64,000 bases of DNA, taken from contig CP053168.1 of assembly GCA_014607495.2 (NCBI GenBank), forward strand, positions 434,001 through 498,000. The letters are read 5' to 3'. Both the position numbers and the translations under genes were made by a program. The DNA is from Carposina sasakii. Lineage: Eukaryota; Arthropoda; Insecta; Lepidoptera; Carposinidae. Positions 18,991 to 29,949 of this stretch are shown here, piece by piece. The notes under the pieces are model-generated. The model was not told the origin of the DNA, searched no databases, and saw nothing but the letters and a program-made list of their open reading frames with translations. Each line of letters opens with the position of its first letter. Position 1 is the stretch's first letter.

Positions 18991-19478
18991 ATGTGACAAT
19001 ACGACTGATAAAAAACCTGACATTCATGATATTAATTTTATTATTATTCTGTTCCGTTGAGATTCTTAGAAAACGCATCAACTAGGAATCAAACCTATTG
19101 CCTCTCGATTAACATACATCAACCAAACCAAACTGCCCCTTATTACGTCTCTTACAAAAACAATACCATAGTAACATGAAAGCAAAAATTTTACGATTAT
19201 CGATGATCGCAAAAGTTATAAGTATACCAGTGCACTAAGATAATTTAACAAGGTTTCGCATTGACGTTCGTTATCATAACACCCACTAGTGGTTAGACTT
19301 GATCACGTGATTTGACGGGCGCGCGAAAATGCAAGCTTCCTATTGGTGAAAACGTTACGATGACGATTCGATCGATTCGTTCTAGAGATAATGTTACTTT
19401 GTCTAAGTAACAAGTTTCGTTATCGTATTGCTGCCGCCTTGCTATTGCAAGATACATAATAACTTCATTTATTTTAAA
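18991..19478. other. Unassigned sequence with a few dispersed motifs
   Basis: No gene seen. gacgttcgttatcataacac at about 19264 (reverse) matches motifs at 28379 and 42957 (aacgaacgtcgatgc type), so part of it is an uncharacterised dispersed repeat. Confidence 0.3.
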
Positions 19479-19600
19479 AAACCTGACTGCGTAAAAAATT
19501 GACTCAATGTCACTCTCTGGCGACTAAGACGAATCTAATGACACCTCTCCAACTCAAATGCAACGGGCCGTCTAGGCTCTAGAGCATAAAATGTACATAT
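19479..19600 (+). repeat. CCCGACTGCG-type element, left-end fragment
   Basis: acctgactgcgtaaaaaatt, tcactctctggcgactaaga, cgaatctaatgacacctctc and gtctaggctctagagcataa correspond to the left half of the element at 20950-21596. Confidence 0.6.
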
Positions 19601-20074
19601 TGGTGGCCATAAGGGAGGCCTTATTATATGTATGGTGGCCATAAAGCCCCGAAACGGCAACGTATGCTTGAAAGACCGTAACAAAACGCACGAGCTTTCC
19701 TTTTTTTTTGTTTAAACTCAAACTTTTTTGTGTTGTTGTCTGGTAGCGGTTTCATTTTAAGGTGTGAACATGGATAGTAAAATATATAAAAATTACAATA
19801 GACAAACAAGCTTGTATATGCTTTCATGTCGAATAAATGATTTGATTTGAAAAACTTAATCATTCTTCTGGTGCAGTCGGGTAATGAAGGGGCGATCAGA
19901 CGTCGACGCCTCTTGTGATATGCACCACCCTCCACTACCTAACGAGCCATGTCTGCGGCGCGTTCAAAACTGACACGCGTCTATATTACCGATCGTACAG
20001 AATAACATGAAGAAAATATCATGAGGAGGTGTGCTAAGGTTCCGGCCCCATATAACCTAACTAGAAAAAGCAAT

Positions 20075-20190
20075 GCGAAAATCAAACTGCGCTCACCCCC
20101 AGCGTGGTGACTATGAGCGAAAACCCCCTTATGGCAGTAGCCTTGTGGCGTGCCCTGTGGTAGTGGACTATAAATAGACTAATATATGTG
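20075..20190 (+). mobile_element. SINE-A fragment
   Basis: gcgaaaatcaaactgcgctc, cccagcgtggtgactatgag, aaaacccccttatggcagta and gccttgtggcgtgccctgtg; 5' part lost, tail degraded. Confidence 0.65.
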
Positions 20191-20212
20191 TGCGCTAAGG
20201 TTCGCTTATAGA

Positions 20213-20510
20213 AAACTAGTGGATGCCCGTGTGGTATAATGCTATATGTAGCTAGCCCCTTTAAGATATTTCCTTAAAAAACTTTATAAATCACGTAATT
20301 TCCATATCAACTTTCATCCCCTTATACCTTTTTCACATTAAAAAGTATCTTCGTCTACAAGATCGAGACTATTTCTGCACTAAATTTCATTTAAATCTAA
20401 TTTCATAAATCACAACTCCACCCTCCATTTGCTTCATGAAGCGAAATATTCACAATTTATTCAGTACAGCCGTTTCGGGGTTGCAAGTAATTTCTATTTC
20501 TTTTTTGTTA
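20213..20510 (+). repeat. CTAGT-type dispersed repeat, diverged
   Basis: Starts aaactagtggatgcccgtgt and ends tacagccgtttcggggttgc. Contains aactttcatccccttatacc and tttcatttaaatctaattt blocks typical of lepidopteran LINE/SINE 3' regions. Boundaries approximate. Confidence 0.5.
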
Positions 20511-20949
20511 TAGAAATTTTGTTAACTGAAGTTTTAAAATGGACAGTGCAGTGCGTGTGACATTTAAAAAAAAACTATTTGATTATGCATGCACGGATAG
20601 AAACATCGCTGATTTGGTGGCGTAAGTGAGAAATGCATCGCTTTTGTAGCATCATAGTTTTTTTGAATGTGCCTTTTCATCACAATGGGCAACTGTCAAA
20701 TTGCTTTTAGATAATCTATACAAATAATAAATTTGTAAGGAGATAGAGATATTAGCAGTAAAATTATATGGAACCTTTTGAGAGCCAATAGAAACCAAAA
20801 CGAAACTTTGTATGTGTGTCTGTATGTTTGAATTGAATACGGTTTTCACTGTTTTATTGTAGTAGGTTTAACTAGTATATGTTTTGTCATAATAAGATAC
20901 TTTTTGTTGCATAGTATTAGTATGTACAGCTGATTTACTTAAAGAAAAA

Positions 20950-21062
20950 TACCCGACTGCGTATAAATACCCGACTACGTATATATACCCGACTGCGTAT
21001 AAAATACCCGACTACGTATAAAATACACGACTACATATAAATACCCGGCTACGTATAAATTT
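20950..21062 (+). repeat. ~17-19-bp tandem array of the element end
   Basis: Six consecutive copies of tacccgactRcgtataaa, 16-19 bp each, with minor variation (one tacacgactacatataaa). The repeated unit is the terminal motif of the element itself. Confidence 0.85.
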
Positions 21063-21157
21063 TTACCTAGTGTCGCTCCCACGGCAAAGACGAATCTAAT
21101 GATACCTCTCAAGCTCAACGACCAGCCGTTTAGGCTCTAAAGCGTGCCAAAGACATA

Positions 21158-21537
21158 TACAGGATGTTTTTTCGTTGCCACCCTTAACGAAGGGTACGTA
21201 CTCTATACATCAAATAAAGTAAGTTTATGCCACAAAAAAAAAATGCTGGGAAACGATGTAATTTTTTTTTTAATTACTCGATCGGGCGAAATTTATAGTG
21301 TCCAGTGTTTATGCTGGTTTTTTCATAGACAGTTATTAATTATTTCTCGTGAAAAAATCTTGCTACGCGCGTCTATGTGCATTTATGCAGAAAAACGCAG
21401 TCTATTTACTCAACTTTGGACCCTAATATCTTGGGAACCAGACACTTCCCAGGTATGCTTACATGCAGAAAAATTCACGTGATGATGAGGAGATTCCGTA
21501 GTATTCGGGAACCTTGACGACCAAAAATCACCCTGTA
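21158..21537 (+). mobile_element. MITE-1, full length, nested
   Basis: tacaggatgttttttcgttg to aaaatcaccctgta, TA-flanked. Internal family blocks are intact, including gaagggtacgtactctatac and tggaccctaatatcttggga. Lies inside the CCCGACTGCG element. Confidence 0.85.
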
Positions 21538-21596
21538 TAGTAACATACAAACATATTCTCGAAAAACCATAACCCTCCTTCTGACGCAGTCGGGTA

Positions 21597-22261
21597 AAAA
21601 CAATAGAGTGTTATATTGTGTCTTTTTCACATTCCTAGAAAAAACTGTACCGAGTTACATTACAGATATTATGTTATAAATTCAGGGAAAACGTTCTCCA
21701 GTATAATAATATTGGAAACATTTTTTTAAAACAATTTGAAACAAGCTCACGAATATGAAATCGAATATTGCTGAAAGTGGCCATTTAAGTTCATATTTCT
21801 ATATTTGTATTTTTTTTTTTTCGTTAAAATTTGGCTTGCTTGTTGGTATCACTCTAAAATGTTTACCTTTTTGTAAGGCGAGATTATTCAGTACTGATGC
21901 GGGGCTTCACAAGACTACATCAGCTTCATCTCCTACCGTGCTTCTTTAATTCCCGAAAGGCAGACAAATATCAATTCTTCAAAACAGTTTTGATTGTGTT
22001 TAATACCTTTCAATGAATGTAGAACCTCTCTCTTCTCCTATGACTTGTGCCTCATAGCAGTAGTTAACGAAGCGAGGTGCGACATAGCAGCACGCAGCCG
22101 TATGAGATTCGATTCGGCAGCCATTTTCTATTTCATTTACAAAATTACTTTTGAATAGTGTGAGTGCTATAGATAAGGTAACATCAACTTTGCATTATTT
22201 CTACTTTTAAAACCCTCCTATAGAGGGACTTTGTGCTAAAAAGCCTTAATAAGATTACATG
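21597..22261. other. Unassigned, with a SINE-B scrap
   Basis: actgatgcggggcttcacaa and cagcttcatctcctaccgtg at about 21893-21935 are the 5' end of SINE-B. The rest shows no recognisable feature. Confidence 0.4.
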
Positions 22262-22570
22262 TTGTTGTCGTCAGCCTATTGCAGTCCACTGCTGGACGTA
22301 GGCCTCCCCCAGTGCACGCCCCATAGCTTGATCTCCCGTTTTTACCATCCAGTCACTACCAGCCGTCCTCTTTAAGTCATCGGTCCATCTGGCCGGAGGG
22401 CGCCCAACACTATGCTTGCCGAGGCGCGGTCTCCATTCGAGAACCCGTTTACTCCACCGACCATCGGTTCTACGACAGATGTGGCCTGCCCACTGCCACT
22501 TCAGTCAGCTACATTTCGCGACTATGTCTGTCACCTTGGTCTTCTGCCGGATAATCTCGTTTCGGACTTT
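22262..22570 (-). mobile_element. RTE-type LINE 3' end, reverse
   Basis: Reverse strand encodes the RTE RT C-terminus: the blocks cagcctattgcagtccactg, gacgtaggcctcccccagtg, gtccatctggccggagggcg, cgaggcgcggtctccattcg and gatgtggcctgcccactgcc correspond to GHICRRTDGRW, RRPPARWTDDL and LGEAYVQQWTAIG-like segments. 5'-truncated at about 22570 and without an intact frame. Confidence 0.8.
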
Positions 22571-22659
22571 GGACTTTGAATAAGATTACATACTTTAATG
22601 AAATACTTAGGTACGTTTCACACAGTACTAGGCTAATGAGTTGTGATATGCGATATCGC

Positions 22660-22850
22660 CAAGGTAGAATAGCATAACCATATGCTTGCCATTGGGTGTC
22701 ATAAGATGTGACTAAGAATTTCCGGGATATGAGTCCGAAGCCGTCACCAACCAGCTCAACGTGATGACAAAACCCTTGCTATAGTAATAGCCTTGTAGCG
22801 TATCCTGGGGGACGCCTACTCGTATGTCCAGCAGTAGTCTGCAATAGGTT
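22660..22850 (+). mobile_element. SINE-A, strongly diverged
   Basis: attgggtgtcataagatgtg, actaagaatttccgggatat, gtcaccaaccagctcaacgt, tagccttgtagcgtatcctg and tccagcagtagtctgcaata keep the SINE-A order at low identity. Confidence 0.6.
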
Positions 22851-23845
22851 GATGTCTCACAATCCAAAAGTCGACGTGCATTATTACCAAGTATTATATT
22901 TAAAAGGTTTTTCACTATCAATATGTAACCTATATTGCAAACACTGGCAAGTAATTAAACATACAACCTGATACCCGCACTATTGTCAGCTTTGTCTATT
23001 GTTAGAAATTTTAATACGATGTATATTGTTCCCAATCCGGCAGATATTCAGCGAATACCTTCAATTTATACGTGTATTCAGAACTGGCAACACCGGCTTA
23101 CTAAGGGGATTACCACACGGAACGGCATCATGCTTAGGCGTTTCTATCGACGCAGATAAGCGCGTAAATGCGGGTGTGCGTGGATTTGAGACCTTAGACA
23201 ACGTATGTAGTTCATTGCTTTGTATTGCATCGATTTTGTCATAATATTTCTTATTTCTTCTAATACGAATCCTTCATTTTGTGTGTTTGATATAGTAGTC
23301 TTCCCTCAAGGGCACGCCACAAGGCTACCGCCATAGGAGGGGTTATTTCCCTGGGGATAAATTCGGCCACGCGCACGTGAATACGTTTCTCTGCATGAAT
23401 GCACCTGCGATCATATTTTTAGTATGTATAAGTATTTTAAATAGTACTGTAAATAATGTATTTTCAATAAATAACATACACAGGCATTATTAGAACACGT
23501 AGCGTTTCGCTGCGTACTGCGGACCGTGTGAAAAGCCCCTTACAATATGATGATATGCTAACGTACTGGTATTTATGGACATATTATTTGCTTTGAGTGA
23601 TAGCGTGTATAAACTCGGAACTAATGATGTGTTTCAACGTACAGTTACGGTATTAAAAGGTATCCGATACCGGGCGGGTTGGCATAGTTTATGTGGCTGC
23701 TCGAAATCTGTCTGACATCCCAATAGGAACAGACTTGGTTTAATAGTAATATCAATAAATGTTTGTTTTTGAGTCAATAATATTTAGGGGTATTTATTAC
23801 CGGACCAATCGTGCGATCGTCAATCGACGGCATCGAATCGATTTA
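22851..23845. other. Mostly unassigned, with a SINE-A scrap
   Basis: At about 23290-23350 ccctcaagggcacgccacaa and ggctaccgccataggagggg are a reverse SINE-A fragment. A small gcgtttcgctgcgtactgcg motif is at 23509. Nothing else recognised. Confidence 0.4.
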
Positions 23846-23981
23846 AGGCTCGAGCACACCGGATGCATATGCATGCACGTAAGCGTAGACGTACACGTAC
23901 CTCTGAGTTTAATGTATGGAACTGTCACCGCTTGACGTCTATGCTTACGTCTACGCATACGCATCTGGTGTGCTCGAGGCT
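23846..23981. mobile_element. Short PIF/Harbinger-like MITE, TTA target duplication
   Basis: 136 bp. Left end AGGCTCGAGCACACCGGATG, right end in reverse AGCCTCGAGCACACCAGATG, flanked by TTA (23843-23845, 23982-23984). The inverted homology continues with cgtaagcgtagacgt/acgtctacgcatacg blocks, so almost the whole element can fold. Confidence 0.8.
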
Positions 23982-23999
23982 TTATTCAGGGGCGTTCCG

Positions 24000-24110
24000 A
24001 GATAGAAACTTGTCTCTTATCTATATCTGGTCCCCCTATGCAAAACGTGGCTATAGGATGTCTATTTTGATTACCCCATTTCGAGAACACAGCCGTTTGT
24101 AGATATGTAT
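24000..24110 (+). repeat. SINE-B 3' fragment
   Basis: aacttgtctcttatctatat, tatgcaaaacgtggctatag and ccccatttcgagaacacagc, collinear with the copies at 41875 and 45385. Confidence 0.55.
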
Positions 24111-24150
24111 AATAGTTAATTGTATCAGGCGTTACTATTCGGAAGTTCAA

Positions 24151-24504
24151 ATTTCTATCGAGGTTTCGTCCACCACCGGGCCCTACACCCTCCGCTGACC
24201 CTCGGATCTGCCGTTTCATGGTCATAAACACACGAACACAAGACCCTACAGTCATAACGAGAAGCCAGATCCGTGCAACCATAAATACATAGCTGCTAAT
24301 CCGAAAACGAATCAACCAACTAAAACCAATATCACGGGTGTTGGCGAAACATATGTCGATTAACAATTTTAATTGGTTTTCGAATTAGCAGCTATGTATT
24401 TATGGTTGCATGCTAGTGTTTTGTGTGCGTGACCATGAGTCGGCAGATCCGAGGGTCAGCGGAGGGTGTAGGGCCCGGTGGTGGGCGCACCCTCGATGGA
24501 GATA
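24151..24504. mobile_element. Family P palindromic element (two arms)
   Basis: Two arms of about 135-160 bp in opposite orientation around a ~60-bp centre. The left arm runs caccaccgggccctacaccc, tccgctgaccctcggatctg, gagaagccagatccgtgcaa to taaatacatagctgctaatc; the right arm repeats these in reverse to gtgggcgcaccctcgatgga. Upstream tgtatcaggcgttactattc ggaagttcaa is the family's outer end. Other copies (40213, 60088) show only one arm. Confidence 0.7.
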
Positions 24505-24510
24505 TAGAGA

Positions 24511-25059
24511 TATAATGTCAAGTTATTTTATTTAACAAAATTCATCTGAAATATTTTTAAAGTTACGTTGGCAACTCGCAATTGGCAACTCCCTATTTAT
24601 GTGTTGGGGGTAACAAATTACAAAATGGCGTCTCACCAGCTTGTGAATTTAAAATTAACATGTACACGACGATAGTAGAGTGATTATTATGCTAATATCA
24701 CAATTTGGTGTGCTGTTTGTCTATGTAGAGAAGATTATGAAAATGTGTAGCATTTCAGGTACACATACATATATAAGTAATCCTGGAAGAAGTTGCCCTG
24801 GTATTCTTAGTTTTGTTTTGGGCCTACCCTCATTCGAGGAGGTAAAACTTTTATCATGAAAGTTATTTTTAAGAGGAAGGTAAAGTGTTTAGTTATAATT
24901 TATTGCATGGTGTTACTATTAAACTGCCAAGTTTCATGGAAATCTGTTCGGTAGTTTTTGCGGGCAAGAGTAGAAACTCAAAACGTATACTTACTTTAAG
25001 AGTAGGTATACTCATTCAATAAAATGTACTCTTCACTATTTATACTTAATATACTACTA
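24511..25059. other. Unassigned AT-rich sequence
   Basis: No gene or complete repeat. gccaagtttcatggaaatct and gttcggtagtttttgcgggc at about 24927 resemble LINE/SINE 3' tails. Confidence 0.35.
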
Positions 25060-25061
25060 TA

Positions 25062-25321
25062 CAGGATGTAACAAAAAGGGTATGTTAAGCGAAAAGCTAT
25101 GTAAATAGCCCACTATAGAGAACCTATCCACAAAATTTGAGATCCGAAATCACATGTTTATTTTTCCCGACTGTATGGAGAATTTTTAAATATCTCAGGT
25201 ATTTTCATACAATCTTGAAAAATAAAAATGTAATTTCTAGTTTCAAATTTTGGAAATAGGTTCTCTATAGTGGGCTATTTATACAGCTTTTCGCTTAACA
25301 TACCCTTTCTGTTACATCCTG
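25062..25321. mobile_element. MITE-2, near-perfect palindrome, TA target duplication
   Basis: 260 bp that folds on itself over nearly its whole length: CAGGATGTAACAAAAAGGGT at the left and its near-complement at the right (ccctttctgttacatcctg), with taagcgaaaagctatgtaaa and cccactatagagaacctatc also mirrored. TA flanks each end (25060-25061, 25322-25323), as in Tc1/mariner. Non-coding; the transcript would be a long hairpin. Confidence 0.88.
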
Positions 25322-25847
25322 TATAAATATATTTCAAGGTTCTGCTCATCGTCTGTATATTTAAATAAATATTAAAATAACACGTTACAGTACCGTGTCA
25401 TAATAATTCACAATAAAATTGTATTCACTTCATCCTATAATTAACAGTACAATTTAAGTTAGGAGACTGTACTATTATTACATAGGTAACAGGACATAAC
25501 CCTTTCATTTAAAAAACGGGAATAAATAAATTTTCTCCAAAAGTACACATTTCAAAAAGATCCAAATTGATGTACCTACTAACATCATAATAGGAGGGTA
25601 GGAGCGGGTAGTTATAGTACGGCAAAGTTATATATACCTATAAATACACACATATAAAAAATACACACAGCTGTTCTCAAATTGGGCTATAATTACAGTA
25701 AAAATAATTAATTATTACCCTTCCTCTTTGGGAGATAAAAGGCGTACCTATATGTATGTATGTTAAACAGTATACGTGTTATTGTGGAATAATTTAAACA
25801 TCGTTTAAGTTAAACAAGCACATATTTTGACATCATAGGTTTTTAAT
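25322..25847. other. Unassigned AT-rich sequence
   Basis: No feature supported beyond a gagataaaaggcgtacctat scrap near 25730 that resembles the tail side of a SINE. Confidence 0.35.
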
Positions 25848-25929
25848 CTTTTTTTTTTTTTTTTTTATTTATTTCAGATTTTTTAAAAGAATTACAATTA
25901 GGTTCAGGGTGCCATTAAACCGGAGGGGT
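25848..25929 (-). mobile_element. 5'-truncated poly(A) LINE tail, antisense
   Basis: T18 followed by atttatttcagattttttaa, aagaattacaattaggttca and gggtgccattaaaccggagg: the same ~70-bp 3' end as at 7324-7393, here with a longer homopolymer. Confidence 0.7.
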
Positions 25930-26897
25930 TTCACTTGGCGCCCTTTATGTAACTATTAGCCTGGGACACATTTATACGTTTCACCGAATAGCTTCTATTA
26001 CCGCTTTTTCTTTTTTTTTATAAACACTTATCTATTCGAAACCGTCACTTTTATTAGACATAGCTACAACAATATATACACTGCACTGCATAGATAGTAC
26101 CTATGGGCGTGCACGGCTTAGTAGCTAGCGCCATCATTCACAGGAGCCATTCGGCGAAACGCAGGTAGCTTAGAGCAACGCGGGCTGTAGATAGGACCTA
26201 CTGTGGGTACAGTATTTATTTAAAGATATAAGTGACTCAACATTATTAGTACAGGAATAATACTTCTGAGTCTGTGCAGTCGTGCGCAACTTTATATGAG
26301 GGTAGTACAAGAAATGGAAGTAGAATCAATCACGGTAGGTCCTTACCAAGCAAAAAATAGTTTAGACTTTGGCAGGTATTCATATCCATATTATTAAGTG
26401 CCGGTCAAGCAATGACAAAGCGTGCAATTCGATTTCCTTGCTTCGTTCTTGACATATACGATGATTATAATATTACAGAACGGTTTCTTAAGTTAGACAC
26501 TGTTTAACAATGACATTTGACAGCAAAATGTGGTATTCCATACATTATATGATCACCGTATGTGTCAAGAATAAAAATCTATGATATTCCATTACTTTAA
26601 ATTTTAGTCTGATATCGTTAAGTTATTTAAAAATGTGTATTATGAAGTGATCTGCACATATATTTTTGCCGAGGTATACTCGTATTTCTCGGATCCCTAT
26701 TCCTCCTGAGTAATGTATCGTGGAGTTGTCTAATGGCGGAGTAATTTTACGATAAAATCTGCAGTAACTAGCGCCTACTTATCTTTGCTAGAATCGCCCG
26801 CTGGTGGTCGAAACCCGACCTCAATATCTATGTATTTTATGTGTTATTATATTAACTACCTGACCACCAAGTTTCATAATTTGTTGAGCAGTTTATA
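25930..26897. other. Unassigned sequence
   Basis: About 970 bp without a protein-like frame or repeat terminus. 26490-26545 is the reverse complement of part of 44610-44665 (ttgacagcaaaatgtggtat / gtattccatacatta), a small unnamed dispersed repeat. Confidence 0.35.
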
Positions 26898-27013
26898 CGC
26901 GAAAGACTATGAAAACAGTCCACTATAAAGAACCTGTCCACAAAATCTTTTCTGAGATCAAATTTTAGAGATATGCATTTGGCTTAACATATATTTTCTG
27001 TTACACCCTGTAT
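26898..27013 (+). mobile_element. MITE-2 fragment
   Basis: gcgaaagactatgaaaacag, tccactataaagaacctgtc and cacaaaatcttttctgagat, then tttctgttacaccctgta. Central part deleted. Confidence 0.65.
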
Positions 27014-27344
27014 ACTGAACATTACTGTTCTTACAGTAGTATTGTCGCGCTAAAGCGAATCCCCAAATAAATTTCAATATTCCTTCTTACATCATTTATC
27101 TTTTTCATTGAGTTCTACAAAGCTCACCCTCTCAATCAAATTAACTTTATTTTAAAGGGTTTCAACCCTAGTCATTCTGAATCTTATAAACGAGTAGGAA
27201 AGGCATCTAAGACAACAAAAGGCAAATTAATTAATTTAATGCTACAGAAAACAAAAAAAAAAAACAATGCACGTAGATTTCAGTAGATGACAATAGTTCA
27301 TTTCGCTTGAGTAATACTCGTATATTTAATGTTTATCCTACTAA

Positions 27345-27592
27345 TATTATAAACGCGAAAGTTTGTAAGTATGGATGGATGGATGGATGTTTTCACGTAA
27401 AAACGGCTCGAGCCGATGGATGTTTGTTACTCTTTCACTTAAAAACGGCTGGGGCGATTTTAATAAAATATGGTATGGAGTTAGCTGACAACCTGGATTA
27501 ACACATAGGCTACGAGTACTTTTTAACCCGGATAATTTCGACATTTTGTTTTTTCTGCAGTCCACGCGGATGAAGTCGCGGGCGTCCACTAG
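27345..27592 (+). repeat. Repeat-N related copy with ATGG microsatellite
   Basis: Starts ctaatattataaacgcgaaa gtttgtaagt, has (atgg)5, then aataaaatatggtatggagt, aacacataggctacgagtac and ctgcagtccacgcggatgaa, ending gtcgcgggcgtccactagtg. Both family ends are visible. Confidence 0.7.
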
Positions 27593-27746
27593 TGATCTAT
27601 AATTTTAATTTCAGCCACCACCTCCACTGCAACCTATTGGACTACATCCAGCACCTAGATACCCCAGGTCCTGATTAGGTCTTTGGTCCAACGTTGCCAA
27701 TATGTAATTTAGAAAAGAGATGGTAAAATTCGTCATCCGAGTAATT

Positions 27747-27819
27747 GACCCGGTGGCTCAGTGGTGAGAGCGCTGACACGCGGAATGCAGAGGTCGTGGG
27801 TTCGATTCCCACCCGGGTG
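27747..27819 (+). repeat. tRNA-like SINE head (tRNA pseudogene)
   Basis: The sequence folds as a tRNA: acceptor gacccgg/ccgggtg (6 of 7 pairs), D stem GCTC/GAGC, T arm gtggg-ttcgatt-cccac. It has A-box (tggctcagtggtgagagc) and B-box (ggttcgattcc) promoters. The anticodon stem has only three pairs, so a working tRNA is unlikely. A T-run and attaataa-rich tail follow, and a related piece is at 48800, pointing to a SINE head. Confidence 0.6.
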
Positions 27820-27899
27820 AGGATTTTTTTCCATTTCTTTATTAATAATTTTATAATTATTTATTTTCAAATTCAATGTTCATTATTTTTAACACTGGA

Positions 27900-28455
27900 T
27901 TTACAATAATAATAATGTAGGTGCGTACTTTTGCACACTTCTGCCCAACCTCTGTGAGAATAATGGATGTGATTATTTGTATGTATTGGTTGTAGTGATA
28001 GTTATTGAGAGGAATAGGGCACAAATAAATAACTACAGATTATCAGCTCTACCAGCAATTTCTTTCGATGGGAATCAAGACAGACGTATCTACGTATACC
28101 TCTGTCTATAAGGCAAAAGAATTAAACGCCATTCAGTCAGAAACATAAACCAGATTTGCACAACAACGTCGGAGATAGCTGTGGGAAAAACGGAGGCCAT
28201 TTTGTTTTATTGCTAATGGGTATGTGTTTGACCTCTCGCTTCACCTCAATTTGGCCTGATGGAGAGGCAAGATTCACATGAGGGTGTAGGGTAACTGTAT
28301 GTTGTAAAATGAACGTTGCTGATGAATGAAGCCGAGAAAAATTAGTTGGATCTTGCGTGTTAAGTTCCAACGGCCATTGGTGTTGCGATAAACGTCGATG
28401 CCAAACGATGTATAAATCTTAAACCAGGTTTTATACATATAATTAAAATAATAAA
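27900..28455. other. Unassigned sequence
   Basis: cacacttctgcccaacctct at 27944 is a motif seen in other repeats (39000, 48070, 60525). Otherwise nothing supported. The 77-codon minus frame at 28137 has no recognisable domain. Confidence 0.3.
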
Positions 28456-28458
28456 CAT

Positions 28459-28535
28459 ATTCACTATGGATGCGCCCACCACCGGGCCCTACACCCTCCA
28501 CTGACCCTCGGATCTGATAATACCCATAGTGAATG
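28459..28535. mobile_element. Family P mini-copy with its own flanking inverted repeat
   Basis: cgcccaccaccgggccctac, accctccactgaccctcgga and tctga, framed by attcactatgg and cccatagtgaat, an 11-12-bp inverted repeat. gaacttccgaattgtaacgc ctaatacaatt, the family's outer end in reverse, follows. Confidence 0.6.
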
Positions 28536-28594
28536 TTTGAACTTCCGAATTGTAACGCCTAATACAATTTCATTAATAAACATATAATTAAATA

Positions 28595-28770
28595 AAATAC
28601 ATACATAAAATCACGCCTCTTTCCCGGAGGTGTAGGCAGAGATCACCGATCTCCACTTGCTACGGTCCTGACACACCTCTTTCGCTTCATCTACTTTCAT
28701 AGTACTCTTTATGCAAGCTCGTCAGTTTAGTACCTACTCTTGATCTGACCTTTCTCTAGAATTTCACCAA
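28595..28770 (-). mobile_element. LINE 3' end, reverse
   Basis: acatacataaaatcacgcct, ctttcccggaggtgtaggca, gagatcaccgatctccactt and cacctctttcgcttcatcta are the complement of the 3' end at 7930-8095. Confidence 0.65.
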
Positions 28771-28802
28771 TTTGATCGGTGATCGGTAAAAATTATTAAT
28801 AT

Positions 28803-29150
28803 ACATATGTTTTTTAGTTGCCACCCTTAACGAAGGGTACATACTCTATACATCAAATAAAGTATAAGTTTATGCAAAAAAAATATTTATTTATTTATTT
28901 TTCGGGCAAAATTTATAGTGTCCAGTGTTTATGCTAGTTTTATCATAGATATATATTGATTATTTCTCGTGAAAAAAATCTTGCTTCGCGCATTTATGCA
29001 GAAAAACGCAGTCTATTTACTCAACTTTGGACCCTAATATCTTGGGAACCAGACAATTCCCAGGTATGCTTCCATGGAGAATAATGATCGTGACGATGAG
29101 GAGATTCCGTAGTTTTCGGGAACGTTGACGACCAAAAATCACCTTGTATA
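28803..29150 (+). mobile_element. MITE-1, nearly full length
   Basis: gttttttagttgccaccctt to aaaaatcaccttgta with most internal blocks; the left-terminal cagggtg is eroded and a short internal deletion follows ttcgcgcatttatgcag. Confidence 0.8.
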
Positions 29151-29439
29151 AACGCACAGGACAAACCGGGCTAGAAACTTAAAAATTCCGAACCCGAATT
29201 AATCTTAAGAAGCATAATCAGCGATCCGCACCGGTTCTGCTGGTTGCAATGCTGATACGGAATTCCTCTCTGTCTCAGTCGTCGGCGGCCGCTAGTTTAT
29301 AGATAAAATAATCAATTCACACACTATCTGTATATCAAAGATACACATACATGTAAATTCAAAATTCAAAGTACGCTTTGATAAGCCTAGTACCTCCATT
29401 AGTATATGTCGGTGAACTTAGCAACTCGTTTTCCAGCAG

Positions 29440-29920
29440 CTCAAAAATAAATCTGAGTTCTATTCTAGTGCAGGTGAGTTCTACAGTTCCTGATACTTTT
29501 TATAAATAGTTCTGGCATTTTTACCCTGAAAAACTTAAATTGAAAAAATGAGCTGCTAACTTCCCGTAGCAGATCACTTTTCAGTAAATGAAAAAAAAAT
29601 GAGAGTTCTATTAGCAAACAGGTGAGTTCTATAGTTCCTGATACTTTTTACAAATAGTTCTGCCCTTTTTCCATGAAAAACGTCAATTGAAAAATGAGCT
29701 GCTAACTTCCCGTAGCAGATCACTTTACAGCAAATCAAATTTTAATGGGTGTTATATTCACATGCAGCTCAGTTCTACAGTTCTTGATAGTTATTATAAA
29801 TAGTTCTGTTGTTTTAACCTCTAAAAACGTCAATTGATGATAATCTGATAACTTGCCATAGAAAATCAATTCACAGCGGATCATGTAAGTTTATCGTTCC
29901 AAACAATTTTTAATGAATAA
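29440..29920 (+). repeat. Left subterminal ~165-bp repeats (three copies)
   Basis: Three diverged copies contain caggtgagttctacagttcc, tgatactttttataaatagt and atgagctgctaacttcccgt, starting at about 29440, 29600 and 29760. They are mirrored at 37020-37480. Confidence 0.8.
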
Positions 29921-29949
29921 CTCTTTCACAATATATTATTCCGTAGCAG

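Larger units (their letters stand above)
20950..21596 (+). mobile_element. Inverted-repeat element, TIR TACCCGACTGCG
   Basis: Left end tacccgactgcg, right end cgcagtcgggta in reverse. The left end is expanded into a short tandem array. The body has gtcgctcccacggcaaagac, gaatctaatgatacctctca and a Cys-free, non-coding middle, then a complete MITE-1 (21158-21537), then tattctcgaaaaaccataac. Related single ends are at 19479 and 40606. Confidence 0.65.

Noticed and set aside
27747..27819. Functional tRNA gene
   Set aside because: Acceptor, D and T arms fold, but the anticodon stem has only three pairs and the loop is too long. A SINE-like tail follows and a relative exists at 48800.
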